From: Alkalihalobacillus pseudalcaliphilus
GTDB taxonomy: Bacteria > Bacillota > Bacilli > Bacillales > Bacillaceae_D
Reading direction: 5' to 3'
Length of the DNA: 64,000 nucleotides
Assembly (NCBI RefSeq): GCF_028610675.1
Contig: NZ_JAQQWS010000002.1
Location: 186,001 to 250,000, forward strand
This document shows positions 43,775 to 52,921 of the stretch, one piece after another; positions within the stretch are counted from its first letter, which is position 1; each line of letters begins with the position of its first letter. The notes under the pieces are model-generated. The model was not told the origin of the DNA and searched no databases. It saw only the letters and a program-made list of their open reading frames with translations. Position numbers and translations under genes: made by a program.

Positions 43775-45211
43775 TTAATCATTTAAATAACAAACAACCT
43801 TTGGCTCTGTCATCTCCTCAATGGAAAAAGCGATTCCTTCTCTACCTAGCCCTGAACCTTTTACTCCACCAAATGGCATCGCATCAATTCGGTAATCACT
43901 GCTGTCGTTCACCATCACGGCACCGACCTCTAGCTCCTGAATGACTCGATTCGCGGCTTTGAGATTATTCGTAAATACACCTGCCTGTAATCCGTAATCA
44001 ACCGCGTTTGCTTCCGCTATTGCTACATCCAAGCTGCCGACAGGGAACAAAATCACAACTGGACCGAAAATTTCTTCTTGAGCGATTGGGTCTAGCCGAT
44101 TGACATTGGTCAGCACAGTAGGTTCGATATAATTACCGTACCGTCTTCCTCCTGCCGACACCTTGGCTCCTCTTTCCTTCGCCTCTTCTATTAATTGCTC
44201 AACACGCTTAGCCTCACGTACATTAATGAGTGGGCCCATACTTGTTTCCTCACTTAGTTTTTCACCGATAGTGACCTGACTTGCCCTATCGGAAAATAAC
44301 TGCTCAAAGCGTTCATAAATTTCTTCTTCAATGTAGACACGTTGCACACTAATACAATTCTGACCAGCAGCCCAAAAAGCACCAGACACTGTTGATTCAA
44401 CCGCCTTTTCTAAATCAGCATCTTTTAGTACAATGACGGGTGAATTCGAACCTAGCTCCATACTCACCTTTTTTAATCCTGCCTTTCTAGCAATCGCCTC
44501 ACCTACTTCACGCCCACCAGTAAAACTAATCATTCTTACGTGAGGACTCGTAATTAGAATATCGCCAATTTCATGACCATAGCCAGTGATAACGGATAAT
44601 ACTTTCTCTGGTAAGCCACCATATTCAAAGGCTTCAGCGAGTAATAGGGCACTTAAAGGGGTCTCAGTCGCCGGTTTGACAATGATTGAATTGCCCGCTG
44701 CTATCGCCGGGCCAATTTTATGTGCAACTAGATTTAACGGATCATTAAATGGTGTAATAGCTCCTACAACCCCTATTGGAAAGCGATAATAATAGCCATG
44801 ACGCTGTTCACTTCCTGGCATTTGATCAAAACTAATCGTCTTTCCCTCAATCCGACGAGCTTCCTCGGCACTAATTTTTAACGTCTCAATGGCTCTTGTG
44901 ACTTCTTTTTTTGCTTCTGTTATTGTTTTACAACCTTCTGTAGCGATCGTTACGGCAAATTTATCAAAATGTTGAGAGATGTATTCGGCAGCTTTTCGGA
45001 TAATATCCATGCGTTCATGAACAGGCATTTTCGAGATAATCTTCGCTCCTACTTTTGCTTCCTCAACACAAAAAATCATATCCTCTTTTGAGGCAGCTGG
45101 AATTGCCTCAATGATTGAATCATCTTCAGGGTTCTTCACATTAATTAACCGCTCCCTCGTTACCCATTTCCCCGCTAAAAACATCTTTTGATTCATTAAT
45201 TTTGTTTTCAT
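43775..45211 (-). CDS. NAD(P)-dependent aldehyde dehydrogenase (DoeC candidate)
   Basis: 478 aa ALDH. Cofactor region ISFTGGREVGEAIARKAG, general base Glu in SMELGSNSPVIVL, catalytic Cys in GAFWAAGQNCISVQRVYI and EEIFGPVVILFP. In the ectoine pathway the corresponding enzyme, DoeC, oxidises aspartate semialdehyde to aspartate; the cluster context makes that the first guess. Succinate-semialdehyde or lactaldehyde activity cannot be excluded. Last gene of the operon, 20 bp after hom; ATG after GAGGGGG. Confidence 0.85.
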   Translation of the reverse strand: MKTKLMNQKMFLAGKWVTRERLINVKNPEDDSIIEAIPAASKEDMIFCVEEAKVGAKIISKMPVHERMDIIRKAAEYISQHFDKFAVTIATEGCKTITEAKKEVTRAIETLKISAEEARRIEGKTISFDQMPGSEQRHGYYYRFPIGVVGAITPFNDPLNLVAHKIGPAIAAGNSIIVKPATETPLSALLLAEAFEYGGLPEKVLSVITGYGHEIGDILITSPHVRMISFTGGREVGEAIARKAGLKKVSMELGSNSPVIVLKDADLEKAVESTVSGAFWAAGQNCISVQRVYIEEEIYERFEQLFSDRASQVTIGEKLSEETSMGPLINVREAKRVEQLIEEAKERGAKVSAGGRRYGNYIEPTVLTNVNRLDPIAQEEIFGPVVILFPVGSLDVAIAEANAVDYGLQAGVFTNNLKAANRVIQELEVGAVMVNDSSDYRIDAMPFGGVKGSGLGREGIAFSIEEMTEPKVVCYLND

Positions 45212-45231
45212 CGATATTCCCCCTCTTATGT

Positions 45232-46287
45232 CTACATCACAACCTTCTGTTTATTTCCTGCGATATGGATCAAATCAATTAATAACGAATAACCTGTTTC
45301 GATTTTACCTGCACCTGCTCCACTTAATGTGACAGTTCCTACTAAATCACACTCATAAGCAATCGCATTAATAGCTCCTTTAATCCCTGCTAAAGAATCG
45401 GCCAAATCCACTTTTTCTGGTGCGACCTTAGCGACTACCTTGCCTTCTTCGCCCCGTTTAATCGAGGCTAATAGTTTCCACCGCTTTCCTTCAGCTCGTG
45501 CTGTTCTTATGAGTTCAGGTGTGATAGAGGTAATCCCTTGACAGCTAACATCCTCCACTTTTAACGGGACATTCATAATATGATTGGCTAAAATGACGAC
45601 CTTATATCTGGCATCATAGCCCTCTACATCACTAGTTGGGTCAGCCTCAGCAAAGCCAAGTGCCTGAGCTTCCTTTAAAGCTGTCTCATAAGATACTTCT
45701 TCCTCTTCCATTTTAGTAAGAATATAGTTAGTTGTTCCGTTCAAAATACCGCGAATTTCTTTCATTTGATTTCCTACAAGTGCTAATTGTGGCATTCTTA
45801 ACGTTGGTGTCCCACTCATCACGGTCCCTTCAAATCCCCACTGGACCCGATGCTGCTCAGCTAATCTAGTTAATTTTTGATAAGCCAATGCGACTGGCCC
45901 TTTATTAGTCATCACGACATTTTTACCACTCGTAAAGGCGACTTCACAGTGCGAAATGGCAGGCTGACCGGTTTCCACATTCGTGTAAGATACCTCAACA
46001 ATTGTGTCCGCATTACTTTCTTTGATGGTTTTGATGCTATCCCAATCTCTTTTTAAGCCTTGACTAGTCGGATAAGCTTCTAGTGACCCCGTTTCTTGAA
46101 CCGTTTCTAAAAGTAAGTTAATATCAAGTCCCTCTGGATGATAAAGCGACCCTTTGTTCCAATCAGATATAGCGACAATCTGTGCTTCAAAGCCATGATT
46201 GGCCTTTAACTCTTCTCGCTTATCTCGTAAGATCTCAGCTAAGCCTTGACCAACAACTCCAAACCCTATAAAGGCTAATTTATGCAA
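45232..46287 (-). CDS. hom: homoserine dehydrogenase, short form without ACT domain
   Basis: 351 aa. NAD(P)-binding FIGFGVVGQGLAEIL (~residues 6-20); catalytic region GTVMSGTPTLRMPQ, GILNGTTNYILTKME and ADPTSDVEGYDARYK with the acid/base Lys. The regulatory ACT domain of biosynthetic Hom (about 430 aa) is lacking. It interconverts aspartate semialdehyde and homoserine. In a catabolic cluster it may drain or supply aspartate semialdehyde. TTG start about 8 nt after GGGGGTG; 3 bp after the M20 gene. Confidence 0.85.
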   Translation of the reverse strand: MHKLAFIGFGVVGQGLAEILRDKREELKANHGFEAQIVAISDWNKGSLYHPEGLDINLLLETVQETGSLEAYPTSQGLKRDWDSIKTIKESNADTIVEVSYTNVETGQPAISHCEVAFTSGKNVVMTNKGPVALAYQKLTRLAEQHRVQWGFEGTVMSGTPTLRMPQLALVGNQMKEIRGILNGTTNYILTKMEEEEVSYETALKEAQALGFAEADPTSDVEGYDARYKVVILANHIMNVPLKVEDVSCQGITSITPELIRTARAEGKRWKLLASIKRGEEGKVVAKVAPEKVDLADSLAGIKGAINAIAYECDLVGTVTLSGAGAGKIETGYSLLIDLIHIAGNKQKVVM

Positions 46288-46290
46288 AAT

Positions 46291-47496
46291 TTACACCCCC
46301 ACATATTTAATAACGCCACATTCAGCGGCAATTTGAACAAAAATGGCCGTTCCCAAAACTAATGCGGATTCATCGATATCAAAAACAGGCGTGTGCAATT
46401 CACGCTGTAATTCGCCTAGTAACGAACAGCCTAAGAAAAACATCGCACCAGGTAGCTGCTTCGTGACATAACCAAAATCTTCACCACCAAGACCGAAAGG
46501 CGCTTCTGTCACTTTTATTCCTGACTTCAGCTTCTGCGCGGCACTTTTTATAATTAGATTACAATGGTGATGGTTATATAAGGCTGGCTCACCACGATGA
46601 AAAGAAAGGTTATACTTCCCACCTAATGGCTCTATCACGCTAAATGCTCTTTTGATTTCTTCTTCTAAAGCTTCTCGTACATCAGGCTGATAACTGCGGA
46701 TCGTTCCGCTTATATAAACCTCGCTTGGAATAATATTGGTCGCTGTACCTGCTTTAATTTCACCAATACTCACAACGGCCTGATCAAGAGCAGAAATCCG
46801 TCTGGAAACTATGCCGTGCAGGGACTGCAGAAGTAGACCTAACATCCAAGTAGGGTCTGTCGCTTTTTCCGGATAACCACCGTGCCCTCCTGAACCAATG
46901 ATTGTTGCTTTAAATTCATCGACATTGGCCATGCTGTACCCGTCGTGGATTTGAATATCTCCACTCTTAAGCCAAGGACACATATGAAGGGCAAAGGCTA
47001 CATCCACCCCCTCATAAGCACCTGCCTCAAGTAAATAAGGAGAACCTGAGAATCCTTTTTGATCAGGAGTTTCCTCAGCAGGCTGAAAAATAAAACGAAC
47101 CGTACCTTGCATATGACCCTCTTTAGCCAAGTTTGATAATATCTTGGCAGTCGCTAGCAAAATTGCCGTATGTGCATCGTGTCCACATGCGTGCATAACA
47201 CCGTGATGTGTAGAGCGGTATTCTGTTTCGTTTTCTTCGTAAATAGGTAAAGCGTCCATATCCGCTCGCAATGCAACGGTAGGACCCTTACCTACTTTTA
47301 ACTGACCCACCACACCGGTGATAAGTCCTACCCCTTTTTCTACTTTGATCCCTTCCATGTCTGAGAGTGCCTGTGCCACAAATGCCGCTGTTCGAAATTC
47401 TTTAAAGCTAAGCTCAGGAAATTGGTGGAAATGCCTCCGCCAGCTAATCAGCTGCTCCTCCATTTCTTTAGCAAATTGATAGATACTTTGGTTCAT
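46291..47496 (-). CDS. M20D amidohydrolase, candidate N-acetyl-diaminobutyrate deacetylase
   Basis: 401 aa. Metal-binding motifs LRADMDALPIYEEN, HACGHDAHTA and FQPAEETP with the catalytic Glu pair. GSGGHGGYPEKATDP marks the dimerisation domain, and FGLGGEDFGYV supplies a late metal ligand. M20D enzymes remove acyl groups from N-acyl amino acids. Beside a DoeA-like hydrolase, the expected substrate is N-acetyl-2,4-diaminobutyrate. Proteobacterial DoeB belongs to the aspartoacylase-like family, so this would be a non-homologous replacement. ATG after GAGGG. Confidence 0.82.
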   Translation of the reverse strand: MNQSIYQFAKEMEEQLISWRRHFHQFPELSFKEFRTAAFVAQALSDMEGIKVEKGVGLITGVVGQLKVGKGPTVALRADMDALPIYEENETEYRSTHHGVMHACGHDAHTAILLATAKILSNLAKEGHMQGTVRFIFQPAEETPDQKGFSGSPYLLEAGAYEGVDVAFALHMCPWLKSGDIQIHDGYSMANVDEFKATIIGSGGHGGYPEKATDPTWMLGLLLQSLHGIVSRRISALDQAVVSIGEIKAGTATNIIPSEVYISGTIRSYQPDVREALEEEIKRAFSVIEPLGGKYNLSFHRGEPALYNHHHCNLIIKSAAQKLKSGIKVTEAPFGLGGEDFGYVTKQLPGAMFFLGCSLLGELQRELHTPVFDIDESALVLGTAIFVQIAAECGVIKYVGV

Positions 47497-47520
47497 CTAG
47501 ACATCCCTCATCTCTAAGTT

Positions 47521-48717
47521 CTAGACTTCTAACGTCGTAGTCACTTGTTCAAACGCCTGCTTAAAATCATGAATAATATCTTCACTCGCTTCAATTCCGC
47601 ACGATACGCGAATAAGCCCTTCCGGAATACCCATGGCTGCACGTTCTTCAGGGGTGCACTCGACATGGCTTGTTGTTCGTGCCGGTCCTACCGTTGTTTC
47701 TACTGCACCTAAATTGGCCGCCCGATGAGCAAACTGGAGTTTTGGCAAAAGCCCACGTACCGTTTCTACACCACCTTTTACTGAAAAACTAAGCATACCG
47801 CCAAAACCTTTCATTTGTTCTTTAGCAATATTATGGTGTGGGTGTTCAGGTAAACCCGGATAATAGACCTCTTCCACCAGTCCAACTGTTTTTAAATATT
47901 GAGCAAGCTCCATCGCATTATGACTCTGCTCACGGACACGTAAATGTAACGTTTTCATCCCTCTTAACGTTAAATAAGCTGCCATTGGATCCATCGTCGC
48001 TCCATTAATTTCACGATAATGATAGATTTTTTCTATCAGTGTGCTCTCGCCACACACGACCCCGCCTAAAGCATCGGCATGACCGCCAAGAAATTTCGTA
48101 GCACTATGAATGACTAAATCAACACCAAATTCAAGTGGATTTTGATTAATAGGAGTTCCAAAGGTATTATCGACAATGACCAAGGCTCCTGCTTGTTTTC
48201 CTGCTTCTGCCATCCTTTTAATATCTGTAATTTTTACGGTTGGGTTCGTTGGTGTCTCCAAATACAAAATCTTACATCCCTTTGCTACCTCGGCTTCGAT
48301 CTGTTCATGGTCCCCTGTCTCACATAAGGTCACCTCGATTTGCTGGCGTGGTAAAAACTCTGTAAAAATTTTATTTGTACCACCATACGTATCTTTAATT
48401 GAAACAATGCGATCGCCAGGCAATAAAAAGGTGGCTAACGTATTACTTATGGCTGCCATTCCTGTTGAAAAGCTAGTCGCAGCCTCAGCACCCTCAAGGG
48501 TTTTCACTTTATCTTCAAAGGCTTGAACAGTTGGATTCGTATTTCGCCCATAAATATGACCTTTTTTCTTCCCGATCGCAACGTCATACCATTCATCCAT
48601 ATCATCGTAATTATAGGCAACACTTAATACAACCGGTACTTGCGTCGCTCCATGTACGAGATACTCCTTTTCCCCTGCCCAAACCGCTTCTGTACCTACA
48701 TGTATGTTTTTGTTCAT
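47521..48717 (-). CDS. Cys/Met-metabolism PLP enzyme (cystathionine gamma-synthase/lyase family)
   Basis: 398 aa. Fold-type I PLP enzyme: SFSTGMAAISNTLATFL (phosphate-binding region), YLETPTNPTVKI, VDNTFGTP, Schiff-base Lys in HSATKFLGGHADALGG, and the family end TSHVECTPEERAAMGI with GLIRVSCGIE. Known members eliminate or replace the gamma or beta substituent of homoserine- or cysteine-like amino acids. In this cluster 2,4-diaminobutyrate or homoserine is a possible substrate, which is inference. ATG 48717 lies 8 nt after GGAG; GTG 48726 was rejected. Confidence 0.85.
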   Translation of the reverse strand: MNKNIHVGTEAVWAGEKEYLVHGATQVPVVLSVAYNYDDMDEWYDVAIGKKKGHIYGRNTNPTVQAFEDKVKTLEGAEAATSFSTGMAAISNTLATFLLPGDRIVSIKDTYGGTNKIFTEFLPRQQIEVTLCETGDHEQIEAEVAKGCKILYLETPTNPTVKITDIKRMAEAGKQAGALVIVDNTFGTPINQNPLEFGVDLVIHSATKFLGGHADALGGVVCGESTLIEKIYHYREINGATMDPMAAYLTLRGMKTLHLRVREQSHNAMELAQYLKTVGLVEEVYYPGLPEHPHHNIAKEQMKGFGGMLSFSVKGGVETVRGLLPKLQFAHRAANLGAVETTVGPARTTSHVECTPEERAAMGIPEGLIRVSCGIEASEDIIHDFKQAFEQVTTTLEV

Positions 48718-48930
48718 CAAACTCACTCCGTTCTTTTAAATTTAACTTGAGATGGGCTCCACCCAACGTGTGCTCTCATTTTGGGGACCTTATCTTGTTG
48801 ACTACTCTCATTTTGTGGTTCGTTCTTTTCTTTTAACGCCAGTTCGGTTCGCTTTTCGCCTTTGATGTGGCCAATTTACCGTTTAACGCAGATCTTTATC
48901 AACCCATTAAATTAATTGAACATTCAGTCA

Positions 48931-50136
48931 TCAAATCACAGGGTTTAATGTCTCAAATGCCATACCATCTTCTTTGATGACAAGCCCTCGCGGTAGATGC
49001 ACTAAGGATTCACAGCCACTTGATGTGACACGAAACGATTCGCTCACTTCAAAGCTATCTCCTTCAGACCAGATAGCGGGGATGAGATGGAAGGTCATAT
49101 TCGGTAATAGAATCGTCTTATCACCTTTACGAATACTCGCCGTATGCTCGCCCCAATCCGGTGGATAATTAAGTCCCATTGAATAACCTAATCGAGATTC
49201 CTTCGTCACACCATATTTGTCTACTGTATTTCTCCAAACCTGTTCGACCTCTTCACATGTGACACCTGGTTTAATGAAGTTTAAGCACTCATTCAAGCCT
49301 TCCACCACAATGTCTGATAGATTCTTCATATTTGGTGTCGGTTGACCAATATGGACCGTTCTAGCTAAAGGGGCATGATACCGCTTATAACAACCCGCTA
49401 GCTCGATAATTACCGTCTCACCTTTTTGATATGGTTCATCGGTCCATGTTAAATGTGGTGTTGATGTTCTTTCTCCAGATGGCAGTAAGGGTACGATAGC
49501 TGGATAATCACCACCAAATTGAGAAGTTCCGCTTAGTTGCTCATGACTAATTTTTGCCGCAACATCACAGCCTCTTACACCTTCATTAACCATTTCAATA
49601 CCGGCCACCATCGCTTGTCTTGAGATAACAGCAGCTCTTTTTATTAATTCAATCTCCGCTGATGACTTAATTAGTCTAACCCAGTTAACAAGGAGCGTTG
49701 CATCCATAAATGTCGCGTTCGGCAACCCTTTTACTAATTGCTGAAAACATTTTGCTGAGAAATAATAATTATCCATCTCAACACCGATATTCCTTTTGTC
49801 CTGACCGATTTGCGTTAATATCTCCGCAACGAAATCCATCGGGTGACGAACATCAGATTGTACATATTGATCAGGATAAGCAATAATATTTTCTTGATAT
49901 AGCCAAGTAGTAACTTTGGCTCCATTGGCATCTGCGGTTCTTCCAATCCAAATGGGCTGCTCTTCATCATCAAAAATGGCTAGTATTTGATCAACATAAA
50001 AAGACCAACCATCATATCCAGTTAAATAATTCATATTAGCAGGGTCCGTGACTAATAATACCTCGATACCACTTGCAGCCATCCGCTCCTTTGTTTGTTT
50101 AATTCTTTTTTGATATTCTAATAATTCAATTTTCAC
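48931..50136 (-). CDS. doeA: DoeA-like ectoine hydrolase, M24 family
   Basis: 401 aa with the M24 (creatinase/Xaa-Pro-peptidase) fold. The N-terminal block ANMNYLTGYDGWSFYVDQIL and GRTADANGAKVTTWLYQENI are the pattern I associate with ectoine hydrolase DoeA/EutD. The C-terminal barrel has DYPAIVPLLPSGERTSTPHL, GETVIIELAGCYKRYHAPLAR, NYPPDWGEHTASIRKGD and FEVSESFRVTSSGCESL. It opens the ectoine ring to N-acetyl-2,4-diaminobutyrate. First structural gene of the operon: GTG start after AAGGGG, with a 213-bp gap before the PLP gene. Confidence 0.85.
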   Translation of the reverse strand: MKIELLEYQKRIKQTKERMAASGIEVLLVTDPANMNYLTGYDGWSFYVDQILAIFDDEEQPIWIGRTADANGAKVTTWLYQENIIAYPDQYVQSDVRHPMDFVAEILTQIGQDKRNIGVEMDNYYFSAKCFQQLVKGLPNATFMDATLLVNWVRLIKSSAEIELIKRAAVISRQAMVAGIEMVNEGVRGCDVAAKISHEQLSGTSQFGGDYPAIVPLLPSGERTSTPHLTWTDEPYQKGETVIIELAGCYKRYHAPLARTVHIGQPTPNMKNLSDIVVEGLNECLNFIKPGVTCEEVEQVWRNTVDKYGVTKESRLGYSMGLNYPPDWGEHTASIRKGDKTILLPNMTFHLIPAIWSEGDSFEVSESFRVTSSGCESLVHLPRGLVIKEDGMAFETLNPVI

Positions 50137-50193
50137 AACCTAACACCCCTTTCCATTCAACCCACCATTTTGCTAATTTCTTTCCTTGATGTC

Positions 50194-50233
50194 ATTATAT
50201 CGGCAAAGTATCTAATTCGATATTCGTCAAAGT
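50194..50233 (-). promoter_or_regulatory. candidate promoter with direct repeats upstream of doeA
   Basis: Read leftward: ACTTTGACGAATAT (50233-50220), then ACTTTGCCGATAT (50210-50198), overlapping a TATAAT box (50199-50194). The repeats are spaced about 23 bp and there is no good -35 box, fitting activation by the PucR regulator encoded upstream. Confidence 0.5.
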
Positions 50234-50325
50234 GTATGAATTTTCAAACTTTATTTCAGTCAATTTATCATACATGTTTGATCTAAAATGTACGAACAGG
50301 TCGTATAAACATATAAATAAAAAAA

Positions 50326-50352
50326 CACGCGACCCCATTAAAGAGATCGGTG
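50326..50352 (-). terminator. terminator of the PucR regulator gene
   Basis: Read leftward, CACCGATCTC (50352-50343) pairs with GGGGTCGCGTG (50336-50326) with wobbles and one bulge, followed by seven T. Located 47 bp past the regulator stop. Confidence 0.5.
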
Positions 50353-50398
50353 CTTATAAGATTTTCATTTTATTCAAAACCATTTATACTACCTATCA

Positions 50399-52099
50399 CT
50401 ATTCATCCAGAGCTTCACTAATCTTCCAAGCTTTTATACTTAGATCTAAAAGGAATAAGTGATCCGGATCATTTAAAGTAAGCTTTGTTAACGATTCAAT
50501 TTTTCTTAAACGATATAGTAATGATTGTCTGTGCAAATTCAATGAACGAGCGGTTTGACTGACATTCCCTCGATATTGGTTAAAGGCAATAAATGTCCCA
50601 ATTAAGTCCATTTGCCTTTCTTCATCATACTGCACGAGCGGCTCAATCGTATCTAATACAATTTCGTGCATATCGGTGTTATGAACGAGCTGTAACAATA
50701 CGCGGTCGACACGTGTTTGATCGAACCACGTACGATTGGGCTGTTTGTTTCTTATTCTCCCAATTCTCAGTGACAATATCGCCTGTTGATAGCTTTCTTG
50801 AAAATCCTCAAATCCTTTAATTCTCTTACCAATTCCCCAGGAAAGCGAAACATCAGGCATTAGCTGGTATAAGCGGCGATCGACACTATCTAAAAAATCA
50901 GTGGCATATTCATGCTCTGTTTGATGCTGCACTTCTAAAAATAAAGTCATTTTCTCATCATCTCGGGTTAACATGAGCTCGCGTTCTAAGGATCGTGCTG
51001 CATAAACCAATTCCTCTTCCAAATAATGAAGCATACTCTGATTCCATTGCTCAAAAGCATCAACCGCTTGATCACGCTTAATATAAAGGCTTTTTAACTT
51101 TTCAGGATAGGCCACAATGCAAACATACGGCACATCTAGCCTGTAATGAAGTAGCTTTGCTCTCGACTGTGCTTGCTCATAGTTTGTAAATCCACCTTGT
51201 GCAAGCTCTTCAACAAAGTCACTACGTAAGCGAAGCTTTGTTTCTTCTACTGCATTTTTCCGTGACAGCCATAAGGCAATACTAGTCGCTGAATGCTCTA
51301 GAATATGATTCCTGCTATTGTTTAAATATTTTGATATTTTCAAGTGCTCAGGTATGACTACAAATAAATATCCTTGAGGTTCCCCAGACACCTGTAACAC
51401 AGGAACTTGAATAAAGGACCTACTCTCATAGCTAATCACATCAAATTTCTGTATGAACGGATCCTGTGTATGTGGTTCCTGATGCTTTTTGGGAATTATA
51501 CCTGTTAGAACAAGCTCCATCCATTGTTGATTAAATTCTTCAGAATACTGCTGGCTCTCATGTAAATTCCCAAAGCGGTCCGTTAAATAAAGTTCAGCGT
51601 AAATCTGTTGCTCCACATATCCCAATATATCTTTTAGCTCTCGTTCTTCAAGAATTAAATGCAGAAGCTCTTGTTGAATTTTTTCTGACTTTTGCCTTTC
51701 CTGATTTGCCTTCTTGGTGAGCTCTCCCATGACTAATTCAACGATATTAGCAAAGCGTATTTCCCAAGGAATCGTCATAATAATAAATTCGTTCCTTTTT
51801 GCGAGTTCTAAAGCTTCCTGTGGAATATCATAAATAAACCTACCTAAAGCAACCATAAGAGCAGCTGCTTCTGACTCAATAATATCTCGGACAAACTCTA
51901 CAAATAATGATGGATCTTGTTTACAGCCAATAGCCGTTGTTAAAACAACTTCATTTTTTCTGACAAAATTTTCAACGGGTAGTTCAATGACCGATATCCA
52001 TTGAACTTTTCTTTTATGTGCAAGCTCCTTACCCGTAATCACATCGACATCGAGTAACAGATCATCTTGTAATACATCATCTACTGTAAGAATTATCAA
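50399..52099 (-). CDS. PucR-family transcriptional activator of the ectoine-type cluster
   Basis: 566 aa. The N-terminal PucR domain (residues ~5-125; TVDDVLQDDLLLDVDVITG, VVLTTAIGC) is followed by a coiled linker (~130-160), a GAF-like region, a GGDEF-like middle domain (~300-420) and a C-terminal HTH_30 (~500-560; GNVSQTARSLNLHRQSLLYRLRKIE). PucR regulators activate catabolic genes when a pathway metabolite is present. It is transcribed in the same direction, directly upstream of doeA. TTG start after AGGGAG. Proteobacterial ectoine catabolism uses a GntR/MocR-type regulator (EnuR) instead. Confidence 0.88.
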   Translation of the reverse strand: MIILTVDDVLQDDLLLDVDVITGKELAHKRKVQWISVIELPVENFVRKNEVVLTTAIGCKQDPSLFVEFVRDIIESEAAALMVALGRFIYDIPQEALELAKRNEFIIMTIPWEIRFANIVELVMGELTKKANQERQKSEKIQQELLHLILEERELKDILGYVEQQIYAELYLTDRFGNLHESQQYSEEFNQQWMELVLTGIIPKKHQEPHTQDPFIQKFDVISYESRSFIQVPVLQVSGEPQGYLFVVIPEHLKISKYLNNSRNHILEHSATSIALWLSRKNAVEETKLRLRSDFVEELAQGGFTNYEQAQSRAKLLHYRLDVPYVCIVAYPEKLKSLYIKRDQAVDAFEQWNQSMLHYLEEELVYAARSLERELMLTRDDEKMTLFLEVQHQTEHEYATDFLDSVDRRLYQLMPDVSLSWGIGKRIKGFEDFQESYQQAILSLRIGRIRNKQPNRTWFDQTRVDRVLLQLVHNTDMHEIVLDTIEPLVQYDEERQMDLIGTFIAFNQYRGNVSQTARSLNLHRQSLLYRLRKIESLTKLTLNDPDHLFLLDLSIKAWKISEALDE

Positions 52100-52222
52100 T
52101 CACTCTCCCTTGTCATCTCATCCTTCTATTCCCCTTCTAACACTATCTTAAATCCTATAAATGAAAGTCGTAAAGTTAAAAAATAAAAAACCACTCAAGC
52201 AAGTTGAGCGGTTTTTACAATC

Positions 52223-52921
52223 TTAGTCAAATCTTCTTCTTTTAAAAATAATCACACAAACAATAATGGCTACGAATGCCCAAATACCTAATACTAGAAA
52301 ATGTTCTAGGACAGGGCCTCCATTATCCAAGCTTACAACTAATGATAGGAATTGACCATCTGGTAAATAATTAAGGATCGTAAGAATAACCTCAGAACTA
52401 AACAGCTCTCTAAAGAGTGAGCCCATACCAAAAATAAGCATAATTGGTAATCCGACAACTGATGTCTCGATCACTGTTCGTGAAATCAAACCAAGGATCG
52501 TTCCTAAAGCGATAAAGAAGATAGTACTAACCAATACAGCCAGTGAAAATAATAATACATTCGCAGGTACCTCAAATTGACTAATTAGAGTGACAATCAC
52601 AATCATAAGAACCGTGAGCAAAAACGATAGCAAACTTTTACCGATGAAAATCTCAAACGTATTTAACGGTGATAAAAGTAAACCTCTTAATGTGTTTTTC
52701 TCTTTCTCTTCGGCAATCATACCAGCTTGCACAAAAGAACCAACAACAACCATCGCTAATATAATCGGTATAACCGTCATCGCTAATGGAACTTCTTCTC
52801 CACGCCCAAACATATAGGCAAATAAAATCGGTAATACAACTGTAGATAGTATATAAGCATTTTTCATCAAATCTTTGTAATCTTTAATTAAAACGGTTTG
52901 AATTCTTTTTAATGAAATCAT
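52223..52921 (-). CDS. ABC-2 type transporter permease
   Basis: 232 aa with six membrane segments. The cytoplasmic loop MIAEEKEKNTLRGLLLSPLNTFEIFIGK (~residues 68-95) is the typical ABC-2 signature. Its ATG overlaps the ATPase stop (TAATG), so translation is coupled. With the ATPase it forms an exporter of the drug, lantibiotic or Na+ (NatAB-like) class. The substrate is unknown. Confidence 0.88.
   Translation of the reverse strand: MISLKRIQTVLIKDYKDLMKNAYILSTVVLPILFAYMFGRGEEVPLAMTVIPIILAMVVVGSFVQAGMIAEEKEKNTLRGLLLSPLNTFEIFIGKSLLSFLLTVLMIVIVTLISQFEVPANVLLFSLAVLVSTIFFIALGTILGLISRTVIETSVVGLPIMLIFGMGSLFRELFSSEVILTILNYLPDGQFLSLVVSLDNGGPVLEHFLVLGIWAFVAIIVCVIIFKRRRFD

Noticed and set aside
43775..48717. 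Threonine/methionine biosynthesis operon
   Set aside because: Hom and a Cys/Met PLP enzyme are present, but the DoeA-like hydrolase, M20 deacetylase, ALDH and PucR activator fit catabolism better, and Hom lacks the regulatory ACT domain.
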